Positions 42,152-50,178 of a stretch of DNA of 64,000 bases are shown here, in pieces (the first letter of the stretch is position 1; each line of letters starts with the position of its first letter). The notes under the pieces were generated by a model. It was given only the letters and a program-made list of their open reading frames with translations. It was not told the DNA's origin and did no database searches. The stretch covers positions 1-64,000 of the forward strand of contig JAJPEN010000064.1 of assembly GCA_021166835.1 (NCBI GenBank). The letters run 5' to 3'. The position numbers were made by a program, and so were the translations under genes. This stretch comes from Burkholderiaceae bacterium (lineage in GTDB: Bacteria; Pseudomonadota; Gammaproteobacteria; Burkholderiales; Burkholderiaceae).

Positions 42152-42607
42152 GTGATTCCCCGCCTGCCCGCACCCGGGGCGCTCGCCGCCACCGCGTTCG
42201 TCCGCGCACTGCCCGCGATCCTGCTGCGGGCAGCGCCTTTCGGCGTCGCGGTGGCGGCGGCGCTGCTCGTGCGTCACCTCGTCGTCGAGCCGGCGCCGGT
42301 CGCGCATGCCTGCGATCCCGCTCCGTGGACGGGCGCCTGCGCGCTGCGCACGCTGATCGTCTACAGCTTTGCCACGCAGGGCATCGGCTGGGCCGCGCTC
42401 GCCGCGGGGCTCGGCGCTACCTTCCTGCGCAGCCGGCGCCTTGCGCAGGCGGCGCTCGCGCTGGGCGGGGGCGGGCTCGTTCTCTACTCGTTCGCCCCCT
42501 CGGCCTTCGGCGCGCTGCTCGGAATGCTCGTGCTCGTGCGCGAGCCGGGCAGTCCCGCGCAGGCGAGCGCGAACAGCGCGAGCCCGCCGAGGAAGACGAC
42601 GGCCTGA
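42152..42607 (+). CDS. Hypothetical membrane protein
   Basis: A possible 152-residue protein from GTG with four hydrophobic segments (LLRAAPFGVAVAAALLVRHLV, LIVYSFATQGIGWAALAAGLGA, AQAALALGGGGLVLYSF, AFGALLGMLVLV). Its last 124 bases overlap the 3' end of the GH17 gene on the other strand, which is long for two real genes. The hydrophobic pattern and Arg-containing loops argue for a real protein. No family recognised. Confidence 0.5.
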   Translation: MIPRLPAPGALAATAFVRALPAILLRAAPFGVAVAAALLVRHLVVEPAPVAHACDPAPWTGACALRTLIVYSFATQGIGWAALAAGLGATFLRSRRLAQAALALGGGGLVLYSFAPSAFGALLGMLVLVREPGSPAQASANSASPPRKTTA

Positions 42608-44220
42608 GCGTCGATCAGCGTCTCCTGCGCGATGGCGAGCGCGGCTCCGACGAAGACGACCACGACGAGTGCGCGTTCCTCGCGTGCATCGGGCGGCAGC
42701 CGCTCGCCGCGCAGCGCGAGCAGCGCCTGCATCGCCAGCGGCATCGCGAAGCTGGCCCACGGAAAGCCGCGATAGCGCGCATCGAAGACGAGCAGGACGA
42801 CGCTCATCGCCGCGGCGAACAGCCAGCCGAAGCGCAGTGCGCCGAGCGCGAATGCCGTCCTGTAGGACGATGCCCGCAGCAGGCGCGTCGCTGCCGCGGC
42901 CTTGCGTCCGCAAGCCAGTGCGTACACGCCCGGCACGCTGTGCCCCCCGTCCGCGCCGCGCGCCCGCGACAGTCGCGACGTCGCGAGCCATGCATAGCCG
43001 ATCGTCGCGAGCGCGCCGGCGATCGCCGGCAGGTCGTGCGTCCAGCCCTGGTTCCAGTGCACGGCGTGGCGCCACTGCTCCACCAGCAGCGCGCCGGCCG
43101 CGCAGCCGGCGAGCGCCTGCGCAAGCACGAAGCGCGCGCCCGTTTCCGCCGACCTGCGTCGGCGCCTGCGCAGCGTCGCGCCGGCGACGAGCGCGAAGGC
43201 GGCAGCGCCGGCCGCTGCGCCGAGCAGGCCCTCGCGCCACCGGGGATCGGCGTTCACCGGCCCGCGCCAGGGGAACGCGCGCTCGCCGTCCGACGTGAAC
43301 AGGCCCCAGTACCCGCCCATCGCGCCCTCGAGCCGTCGCTTCCACGGCTGGTCGAAGGCTTCGATCAGGTTGTAGCGTAGGCCTCGTTCGGCCGCGGCGT
43401 CGACGAAGCCGCGCACGAAGCGCGCCTGCTCGACGCGGCCCGGAACCGCCGCGCGGCGCTGGCGCCCGGCGCGCGGCCAGCCGGTCTCGCCGATCAGGAT
43501 CTCGTGCGCGGGGAAGACCTGCTGCACTCTTCGGTACACCGAGAAGACGTGCTCGACCGCGTCGTCGACCGCCACCGGCTCGTCCTCCCAGTACGGCAGC
43601 ACGTGCACGGTGACGAAATCGACCGCGTCGGCCAGCCGCGGATGCCGCAGCCAGAACTCCCAGACGTCGGCGTAGGTGACGGGTACGTCCAGCTCGTGCT
43701 TCGCGCGCGCGGCCAGCGCGACCAGCTCGCTCTCGGCCAGCTCGCCGCGCAGCAGCACTTCGTTGCCGACGACGAGCGCGCGAATCGTATCGGCGTGACT
43801 CTTCGCGAGTGCGAGCGCACGCTTCAGTTCAACTTCGTTGCGTTCCCGGTCGCGCCCGATCCACACGCCGAGCAGCACCTGCAGGCCCAGCTCGTTCGCC
43901 ACCGAAGGCACCTGGTCGAGCCCCTGGTCGATCGAGTAGGTGCGGACGCAGCCGGTGATCGTCGACAGCCGGACGAGATCGGCGCGGATGCGCTCGCGCG
44001 TCACCCGGTTCGACGGCTCGAAGGGGGTCTCGCCGGGCTGGTGGAAGGGCGCGTACGAGACGCAGTCGACGCGGTCGACGACCGGGTCGGGCACGTGGCG
44101 CTCGATGCCGCGCCACGCCCACCAGGCGAGCAGCGCGGCGGCGAAAAGCGCGAGCGCAAGCAGCTCGCGCGCGCGCGGGCCGTCGTCGAATGCGCGCGCG
44201 GATCTCGAAGAGGAAGGCAC
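42484..44220 (-). CDS. Glycoside hydrolase family 17 membrane protein
   Basis: A 578-residue protein. One N-terminal helix (~18-35) is followed by a GH17 domain: Glu154 in VVGNEVLLRGE (acid/base) and Glu245 in IGETGWPR (nucleophile), with VDCVSYAPFHQ and VRTYSIDQG typical of the bacterial branch. After ~330 come several helices of a membrane tail. GH17 enzymes cut or transfer beta-1,3-glucan; with the neighbour it likely shapes a beta-glucan. GTG start (44218-44220). Divergent from the GH17-GT2 gene. Confidence 0.82.
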   Translation of the reverse strand: MPSSSRSARAFDDGPRARELLALALFAAALLAWWAWRGIERHVPDPVVDRVDCVSYAPFHQPGETPFEPSNRVTRERIRADLVRLSTITGCVRTYSIDQGLDQVPSVANELGLQVLLGVWIGRDRERNEVELKRALALAKSHADTIRALVVGNEVLLRGELAESELVALAARAKHELDVPVTYADVWEFWLRHPRLADAVDFVTVHVLPYWEDEPVAVDDAVEHVFSVYRRVQQVFPAHEILIGETGWPRAGRQRRAAVPGRVEQARFVRGFVDAAAERGLRYNLIEAFDQPWKRRLEGAMGGYWGLFTSDGERAFPWRGPVNADPRWREGLLGAAAGAAAFALVAGATLRRRRRRSAETGARFVLAQALAGCAAGALLVEQWRHAVHWNQGWTHDLPAIAGALATIGYAWLATSRLSRARGADGGHSVPGVYALACGRKAAAATRLLRASSYRTAFALGALRFGWLFAAAMSVVLLVFDARYRGFPWASFAMPLAMQALLALRGERLPPDAREERALVVVVFVGAALAIAQETLIDAQAVVFLGGLALFALACAGLPGSRTSTSIPSSAPKAEGANE

Positions 44221-44370
44221 CGGCGTTGCTATCCCTGTGGCAAAACGTGGACAAGACCGGGTTTACCCGTGGTTCGGCGGGAACTTCGGTAATGTTCGCA
44301 CCCCGTGTTCCCTTCGCTTCCCGAGTCGATGCTGACCCAATCGCGCGCTCCGGCGCGTCGCCTGCGTATA

Positions 44371-44433
44371 CATGCGCTGCGTCTGCGCACGCATGCGCTT
44401 CATCTGCGCACACATGCGCTTCATGTCCGCGCG
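44371..44433 (+). repeat. 21-bp x3 tandem repeat upstream of the ndvB-like gene
   Basis: Three copies of CATGCGCTNC[GA]T-type 21-base units (44371-44391, 44392-44412, 44413-44433). If translated in frame they would extend the protein with a His/Leu/Arg repeat. They are taken as leader because the signal-type helix begins at 44455. Confidence 0.7.
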
Positions 44434-44454
44434 GCGTTTCGCCGCCTGTCGTCC

Positions 44455-47088
44455 ATGGTATCGACGCCGACGCTGTTGCTCGCGCTCGCCATCGCCGCGG
44501 CCAACTTTGCCGGCTGGCAGCTGCTCAACCCGTCGATCGACGCCCCCGATTTCCACGGGCGCATGACCGGCATGGCGTACAACGCCTTCCAGCGCTGGGA
44601 CGATCCGACGCAGCGACGCTACCCGAGCGTCGAACAGGTCGACGCCGACCTGGCGATGCTCGCCGACCATACGCGGCGCATCCGTACGTACAGTTCGAGC
44701 GAGATTCCGCAGTTGCCGGCGCTCGCCGAGCGCCACGGGCTGAAGCTCACGGCCGGCGTCTGGCTCGACCGCCGCTCGCTGAACAACCGGCGCGAGATGG
44801 AGGCCGCCAAGCACGCCGCCTTCGACCATTCGAGCATCGAGCGGATCATCGTCGGCAACGAGTCGCTGCTGCGCGAGGACCTGACGGTGCAGGAGCTGAT
44901 CGGCTACCTGCAGGAGATGCGCAAGGCGACGCGCGTACCGGTGTCGACCGCCGAGCCGTGGCATATCTGGTTCACGCACCCGGAACTCGCCCGGCAGGTC
45001 GACTTCATCACCGTGCACCTGCTGCCGTACTGGGAGGGCGTGCCCGAAGAGGCTGCGCTCGATCACGCGATGCAGCGCCTGGACCAGTTGCGCCGACGCT
45101 TCCCCGACAAGCCGGTGGTGATCGGCGAGATCGGCTGGCCGAGCCGCGGCGACCGCTTCGAGGACGCGAGCGCCACGCCGGCGATGCAGGCGCGCTTCAT
45201 CCGCGATTTCGTCAGCTACGCGCGCGCGAACTCGATCGACTACTACCTGATGGAAGCGGTCGACCAGCCGTGGAAGAGCGCCAACGAAGGCCGCGTCGGC
45301 GCGTACTGGGGCATGTTCGACGCCGCTCGCACGCCGAAGTTCGCGATGACCGGCCCGATCCAGAACGACCCGCACTGGGGCGACAAGGCGCTGGCGGCTT
45401 CGCTGCTCGCGCTGGGGCCCATCCTGTGGTTCTTCGTGGCCTTCGCGCGGATGCGGCTGGCCAGTCGCGTCGCCTTCGCGACGATGATCCAGGCGGTGGC
45501 CTCGCTCGCCGTGTGGCTCGTCGCGCTGCCCTTCGACTACTACCTGCGGCCCACCGACTGGGCGGCGCTCGCGCTGCTGCTGCCCTCGCTCGGCGCGATG
45601 GTCGCGATCCTGCTGGCCAACGGCTTCGAGTTCGTCGAGATGTACTGGCCGGGCAACCTGCGCCGCCGCTTCGAGCCGCGCCCGCTGGCCGAAGGTGCGC
45701 GCGAGCCGCGCGTCTCGGTGCACCTGGCCTGCTGCAACGAGCCGCCCGAGATGGTGATCGCCACGCTCGACAGCCTGGCGCGGCTCGACTACTCGAACTA
45801 CGAAGTGCTCGTCATCGACAACAACACGAAGGACGAGGCGCTGTGGAAGCCGGTGCAGGCGCACGTCGAGCGGCTGGGCGAGCGTTTCCGCTTCTTCCAC
45901 CTGCCGAGCTGGCCGGGCTTCAAGGCCGGCGCGCTGAACTTCGGCCTGGGGCAGACCGATCCGGCCGCCGAGATCGTCGGCGTCGTCGACGCCGACTACG
46001 TCGTGCGCCGCGACTGGCTGCGCTCGCTGGTCGCGCATTTCGACGATGCGAAAGTCGCCGTCGTGCAGGCGCCGCAGGCGCACCGCGAGTGGCAGAACCA
46101 GCCGCTGCGCCGGATGATGAATTACGAGTACGACGGCTTCTTCCGCATCGGCATGCATCACCGCAACGAGCGCGACGCGATCATCCAGCACGGCACGATG
46201 ACGCTGATCCGCGCGCAGGCGCTGCGCGAGCACGGACAATGGGCCGAGTGGACGATCTGCGAGGACGCCGAACTCGGCCTGCGCCTGATGCAGGCGGGCT
46301 GCTCCACCGTCTACGTCGACGAAGCGATGGGCCACGGGCTCACGCCGGAGGATTTCGGCTCGTTCCGCAAGCAGCGCCGCCGCTGGGCGCAGGGCGCGAT
46401 GCAGATCCTCGTGGGACACTGGCACGCGCTGGTGTCGGGCGAGCGTCTCACGGCCGGGCAGCGCTATCACTTCCTCACCGGCTGGCTGTCGTGGCTGGGC
46501 GATGCGCTGCACCTGGTGTTCGCTTTCGCCGCGATGTTCTGGACGGTGGGCGTGCTGGCCGCGCCGCAGTCGTTCAGCCTGCCGATCGCGCTGTTCATGA
46601 TGCCGCTGCTCGTCTTCTTCGTCGTCAAGGCCGGCTTCGGGCCGCTGCTCTATGCCCGGCGCGTGCGCTGCACCGCTTCCGACATCGCCGGTTCGGCGCT
46701 CGCCGGCATGGCGCTGTCGCACGCGATCGCGCGCGGCGTCTTCAGCGGACTGGCCTTCCGTCGCGCCGTCTTCGAGATCACGCGCAAGGCGAGCGGCAAG
46801 GATGCGAAGGCGGCCCCGGCGCCCCGGTCGGCGCTGCCGGTACGCGAGGAAGCGTTCCTCTTCGCCGGGCTCGTCGTCTGCGCGCTGGGCGTGCTGCTCA
46901 CGCAGCCGGGCCGGGCCTTCGAGGCGAAGACGTGGACGGTGATCCTGCTGCTGCAATCGCTGCCCTACGCCGCGGCGCTCGCCTGCAATGCGCTGTCGCG
47001 GCTGCCGGCGCGCGAACCGGCCCGCCAGGCGCAGCCGGCGCTGCCGGTCGCCGGCGGCCTCGCCGCGATGCCGGGCAAGGTGGGCTGA
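44455..47088 (+). CDS. GH17-GT2 fusion, NdvB-like beta-glucan synthase
   Basis: An 877-residue inner-membrane enzyme. One helix at the N-terminus, then a GH17 domain with Glu136 (IVGNESLLRED) and Glu225 (IGEIGWPS), two to four helices, and a GT2 domain from ~420. Its DxD is Asp512/Asp514 (VVDADYV) and QxxRW is Gln640-Trp644. C-terminal helices complete the pore. Bradyrhizobium NdvB/NdvC and the P. aeruginosa NdvB make periplasmic cyclic beta-1,3(1,6)-glucans; this protein joins hydrolase and synthase in one chain. ATG at 44455 is preferred to 44305, which would add a repeat-coded tail. Confidence 0.85.
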   Translation: MVSTPTLLLALAIAAANFAGWQLLNPSIDAPDFHGRMTGMAYNAFQRWDDPTQRRYPSVEQVDADLAMLADHTRRIRTYSSSEIPQLPALAERHGLKLTAGVWLDRRSLNNRREMEAAKHAAFDHSSIERIIVGNESLLREDLTVQELIGYLQEMRKATRVPVSTAEPWHIWFTHPELARQVDFITVHLLPYWEGVPEEAALDHAMQRLDQLRRRFPDKPVVIGEIGWPSRGDRFEDASATPAMQARFIRDFVSYARANSIDYYLMEAVDQPWKSANEGRVGAYWGMFDAARTPKFAMTGPIQNDPHWGDKALAASLLALGPILWFFVAFARMRLASRVAFATMIQAVASLAVWLVALPFDYYLRPTDWAALALLLPSLGAMVAILLANGFEFVEMYWPGNLRRRFEPRPLAEGAREPRVSVHLACCNEPPEMVIATLDSLARLDYSNYEVLVIDNNTKDEALWKPVQAHVERLGERFRFFHLPSWPGFKAGALNFGLGQTDPAAEIVGVVDADYVVRRDWLRSLVAHFDDAKVAVVQAPQAHREWQNQPLRRMMNYEYDGFFRIGMHHRNERDAIIQHGTMTLIRAQALREHGQWAEWTICEDAELGLRLMQAGCSTVYVDEAMGHGLTPEDFGSFRKQRRRWAQGAMQILVGHWHALVSGERLTAGQRYHFLTGWLSWLGDALHLVFAFAAMFWTVGVLAAPQSFSLPIALFMMPLLVFFVVKAGFGPLLYARRVRCTASDIAGSALAGMALSHAIARGVFSGLAFRRAVFEITRKASGKDAKAAPAPRSALPVREEAFLFAGLVVCALGVLLTQPGRAFEAKTWTVILLLQSLPYAAALACNALSRLPAREPARQAQPALPVAGGLAAMPGKVG

Positions 47089-47112
47089 CCCTCGGGGCGG
47101 CGACCCGGCGGA

Positions 47113-47150
47113 TACAATCGGTGCGTGGCTGCCGTGGCGGCAGCGCGCAC
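47113..47150 (+). promoter_or_regulatory. gshA promoter -10 and leader hairpin
   Basis: TACAAT (47113-47118) is a good -10 element. Immediately downstream the arms GTGCG...CTGCCG (47121-47134) and CGGCAG...CGCAC (47138-47150) fold over a TGG loop, ending 11 bases before the gshA ATG. No matching -35 at 17 bases. The hairpin could affect translation. Confidence 0.4.
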
Positions 47151-47161
47151 CGTTTCCGTCC

Positions 47162-48454
47162 ATGCTCCCCGATTTCGCCCAGGCGATCTCCGCGCCGCTG
47201 CAGGATTTCGAGCGGCACCTGCTCGAGGCGAGCGCTCGCATCGAGCGCTGGTTCCGCCTCGAATGGCAGGACCACACCCCGCCGTTCTATGCGTCGATCG
47301 ACCTGCGCAATGCCGGGTTCAAGATCGCGCCGGTGGACACGAACCTGTTCCCGGCGGGCTTCGAGAATCTGGCGGAAGACACGCTGCCGCTCGCGGTGCA
47401 GGCGGCGATGGCGGCGATCGAGAAATACTGCCCCGACGCGCGCAACCTGCTGCTGATTCCCGACGCACGGCGCCGCGACGCGCGCTACCTGCGCAACCTG
47501 CGCCGGCTGTCGACGATCCTGCGCCAGACCGGGCTGCGCGTGCGCTACGGCAGCGTCGACCCCGGCGTGTCCGCGCCGCTGCGCATCGACGCCGGTGACG
47601 GCGACACGCTGGTCGTCGAACCTGTCGTGCGCCGGGGCTTGCGCGTGGGCCTGGCCGACTTCGATCCGTGCTCGATCCTGCTGAACGACGATCTCTCGTC
47701 GGGCCTGCCCGAGGTGCTGCAGAACGTGCACGAGCAGGTGCTGCTGCCGCCGTTGCACGCCGGCTGGACACTGCGTCGCAAGGCGCGGCATTTCGCCGCC
47801 TACACCGAGGTCGCGCGCCGCTTCGCCAAGCAGTTCGACTTCGACCCCTGGCTGATCACGACGAATTTCGTCGAATGCAGCGACGTCGATTTCCTCGGCG
47901 GCGCGGGCCTCGACCGCGTCGCGGCGGCGGTGGACCGGATCCTGCGCCAGTCGCGCGCGCGCTACCGCGAACACGACATCGGCGAGCAGCCCTTCGCCGT
48001 CGTGAAGGCGAACGCGGGCACTTGCGGCATCGGCGTCACCGCGGTGCGCGAGGCGGCGCAGGTGCGGCGCGCGAGCGCCGCCGAGCGCGAGGCGATGGCC
48101 TCGGGCGCGCACGGGCGCACGGTCGACGAGGTCGTCGTGCAGGAAGGCGTGCCCACGGTCGAGACGGTGGACGGCGGCGTCGCCGAGCCGGTCGTCTACA
48201 CGATCGACCGCTACGTCGTCGGCGGGTTCTATCGCGTGCATACTCAGCGCGGCCCCGACGAGAACCTGAACGCGCCGGGAATGCATTTCGTGCCGCTGCC
48301 GTTCGCGGCGAGCTGCCACCTGCCCGACCGCGGCGAGTCGGTCGAGCACGCTGTGAACCGCTTCTACGTCTACGGCGTCGTGGCGCGCCTGGCGCTGCTC
48401 GCTGCCGCCGTCGAGCTGGAGCAGACCGACCCCGACCCGTCGCTGTACGGCTGA
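47162..48454 (+). CDS. gshA: Glutamate-cysteine ligase (betaproteobacterial type)
   Basis: A 430-residue enzyme of the gshA class found in betaproteobacteria next to gshB. It catalyses the first step of glutathione synthesis, ATP-dependent joining of Glu and Cys. Recognisable blocks are FYASIDLRNAGFKIAPVDTNLFPAGFENL, VVKANAGTCGIGVTAV, and YRVHTQRGPDENLNAPGMHF. Context confirms the call: gshB follows after 15 bases. Confidence 0.88.
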   Translation: MLPDFAQAISAPLQDFERHLLEASARIERWFRLEWQDHTPPFYASIDLRNAGFKIAPVDTNLFPAGFENLAEDTLPLAVQAAMAAIEKYCPDARNLLLIPDARRRDARYLRNLRRLSTILRQTGLRVRYGSVDPGVSAPLRIDAGDGDTLVVEPVVRRGLRVGLADFDPCSILLNDDLSSGLPEVLQNVHEQVLLPPLHAGWTLRRKARHFAAYTEVARRFAKQFDFDPWLITTNFVECSDVDFLGGAGLDRVAAAVDRILRQSRARYREHDIGEQPFAVVKANAGTCGIGVTAVREAAQVRRASAAEREAMASGAHGRTVDEVVVQEGVPTVETVDGGVAEPVVYTIDRYVVGGFYRVHTQRGPDENLNAPGMHFVPLPFAASCHLPDRGESVEHAVNRFYVYGVVARLALLAAAVELEQTDPDPSLYG

Positions 48455-48469
48455 CGAAGGACGCTGACC

Positions 48470-49435
48470 ATGCGCCTGCTGGTGATCCTCGATCCGCTGC
48501 CGAAGATCAAGACCTGGAAGGACACGACCTACGCGATGATGGTGGAGGCGGCTGCGCGCGGCCACGCGCTCTTCGTCTGCGAGCAGCACCAGCTGTCGTA
48601 TGCGAACGAGCGCGCGATGGTCGTCGCCACGCCGCTGACGATCACCGACGCCGGCGGCAGCGGCGCGCCATGGTACGCGCTGGGCACCCCGGCGCGCGAG
48701 CCGATCGCCGCCTTCGATGCGGTGCTGATGCGCAAGGACCCGCCCTTCGACATGGAGTACGTCTACTCCACCTACCTGCTCGAGCAGGCGGTGCGCGAAG
48801 GCGCGCGGGTGTTCAACGATCCGCGCGCGATCCGCGACCACAACGAGAAGCTGTCGGTCGCCGAGTTCCCCGAGTTCGCCGCGCCCACGCTGGTCACGCG
48901 CTCGGCCGACGAGCTGCGCGCCTTCGTCGAGGAGCACGACGAGGCGGTGTTCAAGCTGCTCGACGGCATGGGCGGCACGTCGATCTTCCGCGCCAAGAAC
49001 GGCGACCCGAACCTGTCGGTGATCATCGAGGCGTTGAACCTGTTCGGCGCGCGCACCGTGATGGCGCAGCGCTACATTCCCGAGATCTCCGAGGGCGACA
49101 AGCGGGTGCTGCTGATCGGCGGCGAGGTCGTCCCCTTCAGTCTCGCGCGCATCCCGAAGACGGGCGAGTTCCGCGGCAACCTCGCCGCCGGCGGCACCGG
49201 CGTGGCGAAGCCGCTGTCGGCGCGCGATCGAGAAGTCGGCGAGGCGCTCGCGCCGAAGCTTGCCGCGCGCGGATTGCTGCTGGTGGGCCTGGACCTGATC
49301 GGCGACTACGTCACCGAGATCAACGTGACGAGCCCCACCTGCTTCCAGGAGATCCGCCAGCAGAAGGGCTTCGACGTCGCGCGATTGTTCGTAGACAAAC
49401 TCGAGGCTGCCGTCGCGCGGCCGCGAGCCGCCTGA
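48470..49435 (+). CDS. gshB: Glutathione synthetase
   Basis: A 321-residue ATP-grasp enzyme that adds Gly to gamma-Glu-Cys. FDAVLMRKDPPFDMEYVYSTYLLE, KLLDGMGGTSIFR (nucleotide loop), GGEVVPFSLARIPKTGEFRGNLAAGGTG and YVTEINVTSPTCFQEI match GshB. The length is normal. Coupled to gshA and followed by the PTS genes, the standard betaproteobacterial order. Confidence 0.95.
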   Translation: MRLLVILDPLPKIKTWKDTTYAMMVEAAARGHALFVCEQHQLSYANERAMVVATPLTITDAGGSGAPWYALGTPAREPIAAFDAVLMRKDPPFDMEYVYSTYLLEQAVREGARVFNDPRAIRDHNEKLSVAEFPEFAAPTLVTRSADELRAFVEEHDEAVFKLLDGMGGTSIFRAKNGDPNLSVIIEALNLFGARTVMAQRYIPEISEGDKRVLLIGGEVVPFSLARIPKTGEFRGNLAAGGTGVAKPLSARDREVGEALAPKLAARGLLLVGLDLIGDYVTEINVTSPTCFQEIRQQKGFDVARLFVDKLEAAVARPRAA

Positions 49436-49476
49436 GCGATGGCGATTCCTCTCGTCCGCGCCGCGCTGCGCCTGCG

Positions 49477-49905
49477 ATGATCGGCATCCTCGTCGTTTCG
49501 CACGAGCCTTTCGGCAGCGCGCTGATCCGCTGCACGCGCCACGTGTTCGGCCGGCTGCCGCCGCAGCTGGCCGCGCTCGACGTGGTCCCCGACGAGAATC
49601 CCGAGACGGCGCTGAACTGCGGGCGCGAGCTGCTCGCGCGCATCAACGACGGCAGCGGCGCCGTCGTGTTCACCGACGTGTACGGCGCCACGCCGTCGCG
49701 CATCGCCACGCAGCTCGCGGTGCCCGATCGGGTGCGCGTGGTGGCCGGCGTGAACCTGCCGATGCTGCTGAAGGCGCTGCAGAACCGGCGCATGCCGGTC
49801 GACGAGCTGGTCGAATCGCTGCTGGACAGCGGCCGCCGCTCGATTCGCGCGGTGGACGCCGACGAGAGCGCGGCGAGCGCTCCGCCTGCGCCGCGCACGC
49901 CATGA
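49477..49905 (+). CDS. PTS EIIA component, mannose/fructose family
   Basis: A 142-residue EIIA domain of the mannose family. His9 in ILVVSHEPFG is the expected phosphorylation site; VVFTDVYGATPSRIATQLA is also typical. No membrane EIIB/C partner is here, which suggests a regulatory phosphorelay rather than sugar uptake. Overlaps ptsH by 4 bases. The C-terminal ~20 residues are a disordered Ala/Pro tail. Confidence 0.88.
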   Translation: MIGILVVSHEPFGSALIRCTRHVFGRLPPQLAALDVVPDENPETALNCGRELLARINDGSGAVVFTDVYGATPSRIATQLAVPDRVRVVAGVNLPMLLKALQNRRMPVDELVESLLDSGRRSIRAVDADESAASAPPAPRTP

Positions 49906-50174
49906 CGAGAGCGGAGGTCGTCGTCGTGAACCGGCTCGGCCTGCACGCGCGCCCGTCGGCGCGGCTGACCGCGACCGCCTCGCGCTACCGTTCGGAAGTG
50001 TGGCTCTCCAAGGGCGCGCGGCGCGTCAACGCGAAGAGCATCATGGGCGTGATGATGCTGGCCGCCGCCCGGGGCAGCACGCTGGTGGTCGAGGCGGAGG
50101 GCCCCGACGAGACCGATGCGGTGGAGGCGCTGCGCGCGCTCGTCGCCTCGGGCTTCGAAGAGGAGCTGGGCTGA
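49902..50174 (+). CDS. ptsH: Phosphocarrier protein HPr
   Basis: A 90-residue HPr. His15 in NRLGLHARPSARL is the EI target, and Ser46 in NAKSIMGVMML is the site that HPr kinase modifies. Start overlaps the EIIA stop; ptsI follows after 4 bases. Part of a phosphoryl-transfer chain PEP-EI-HPr-EIIA. Confidence 0.95.
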   Translation: MTRAEVVVVNRLGLHARPSARLTATASRYRSEVWLSKGARRVNAKSIMGVMMLAAARGSTLVVEAEGPDETDAVEALRALVASGFEEELG

Positions 50175-50178
50175 GTCC

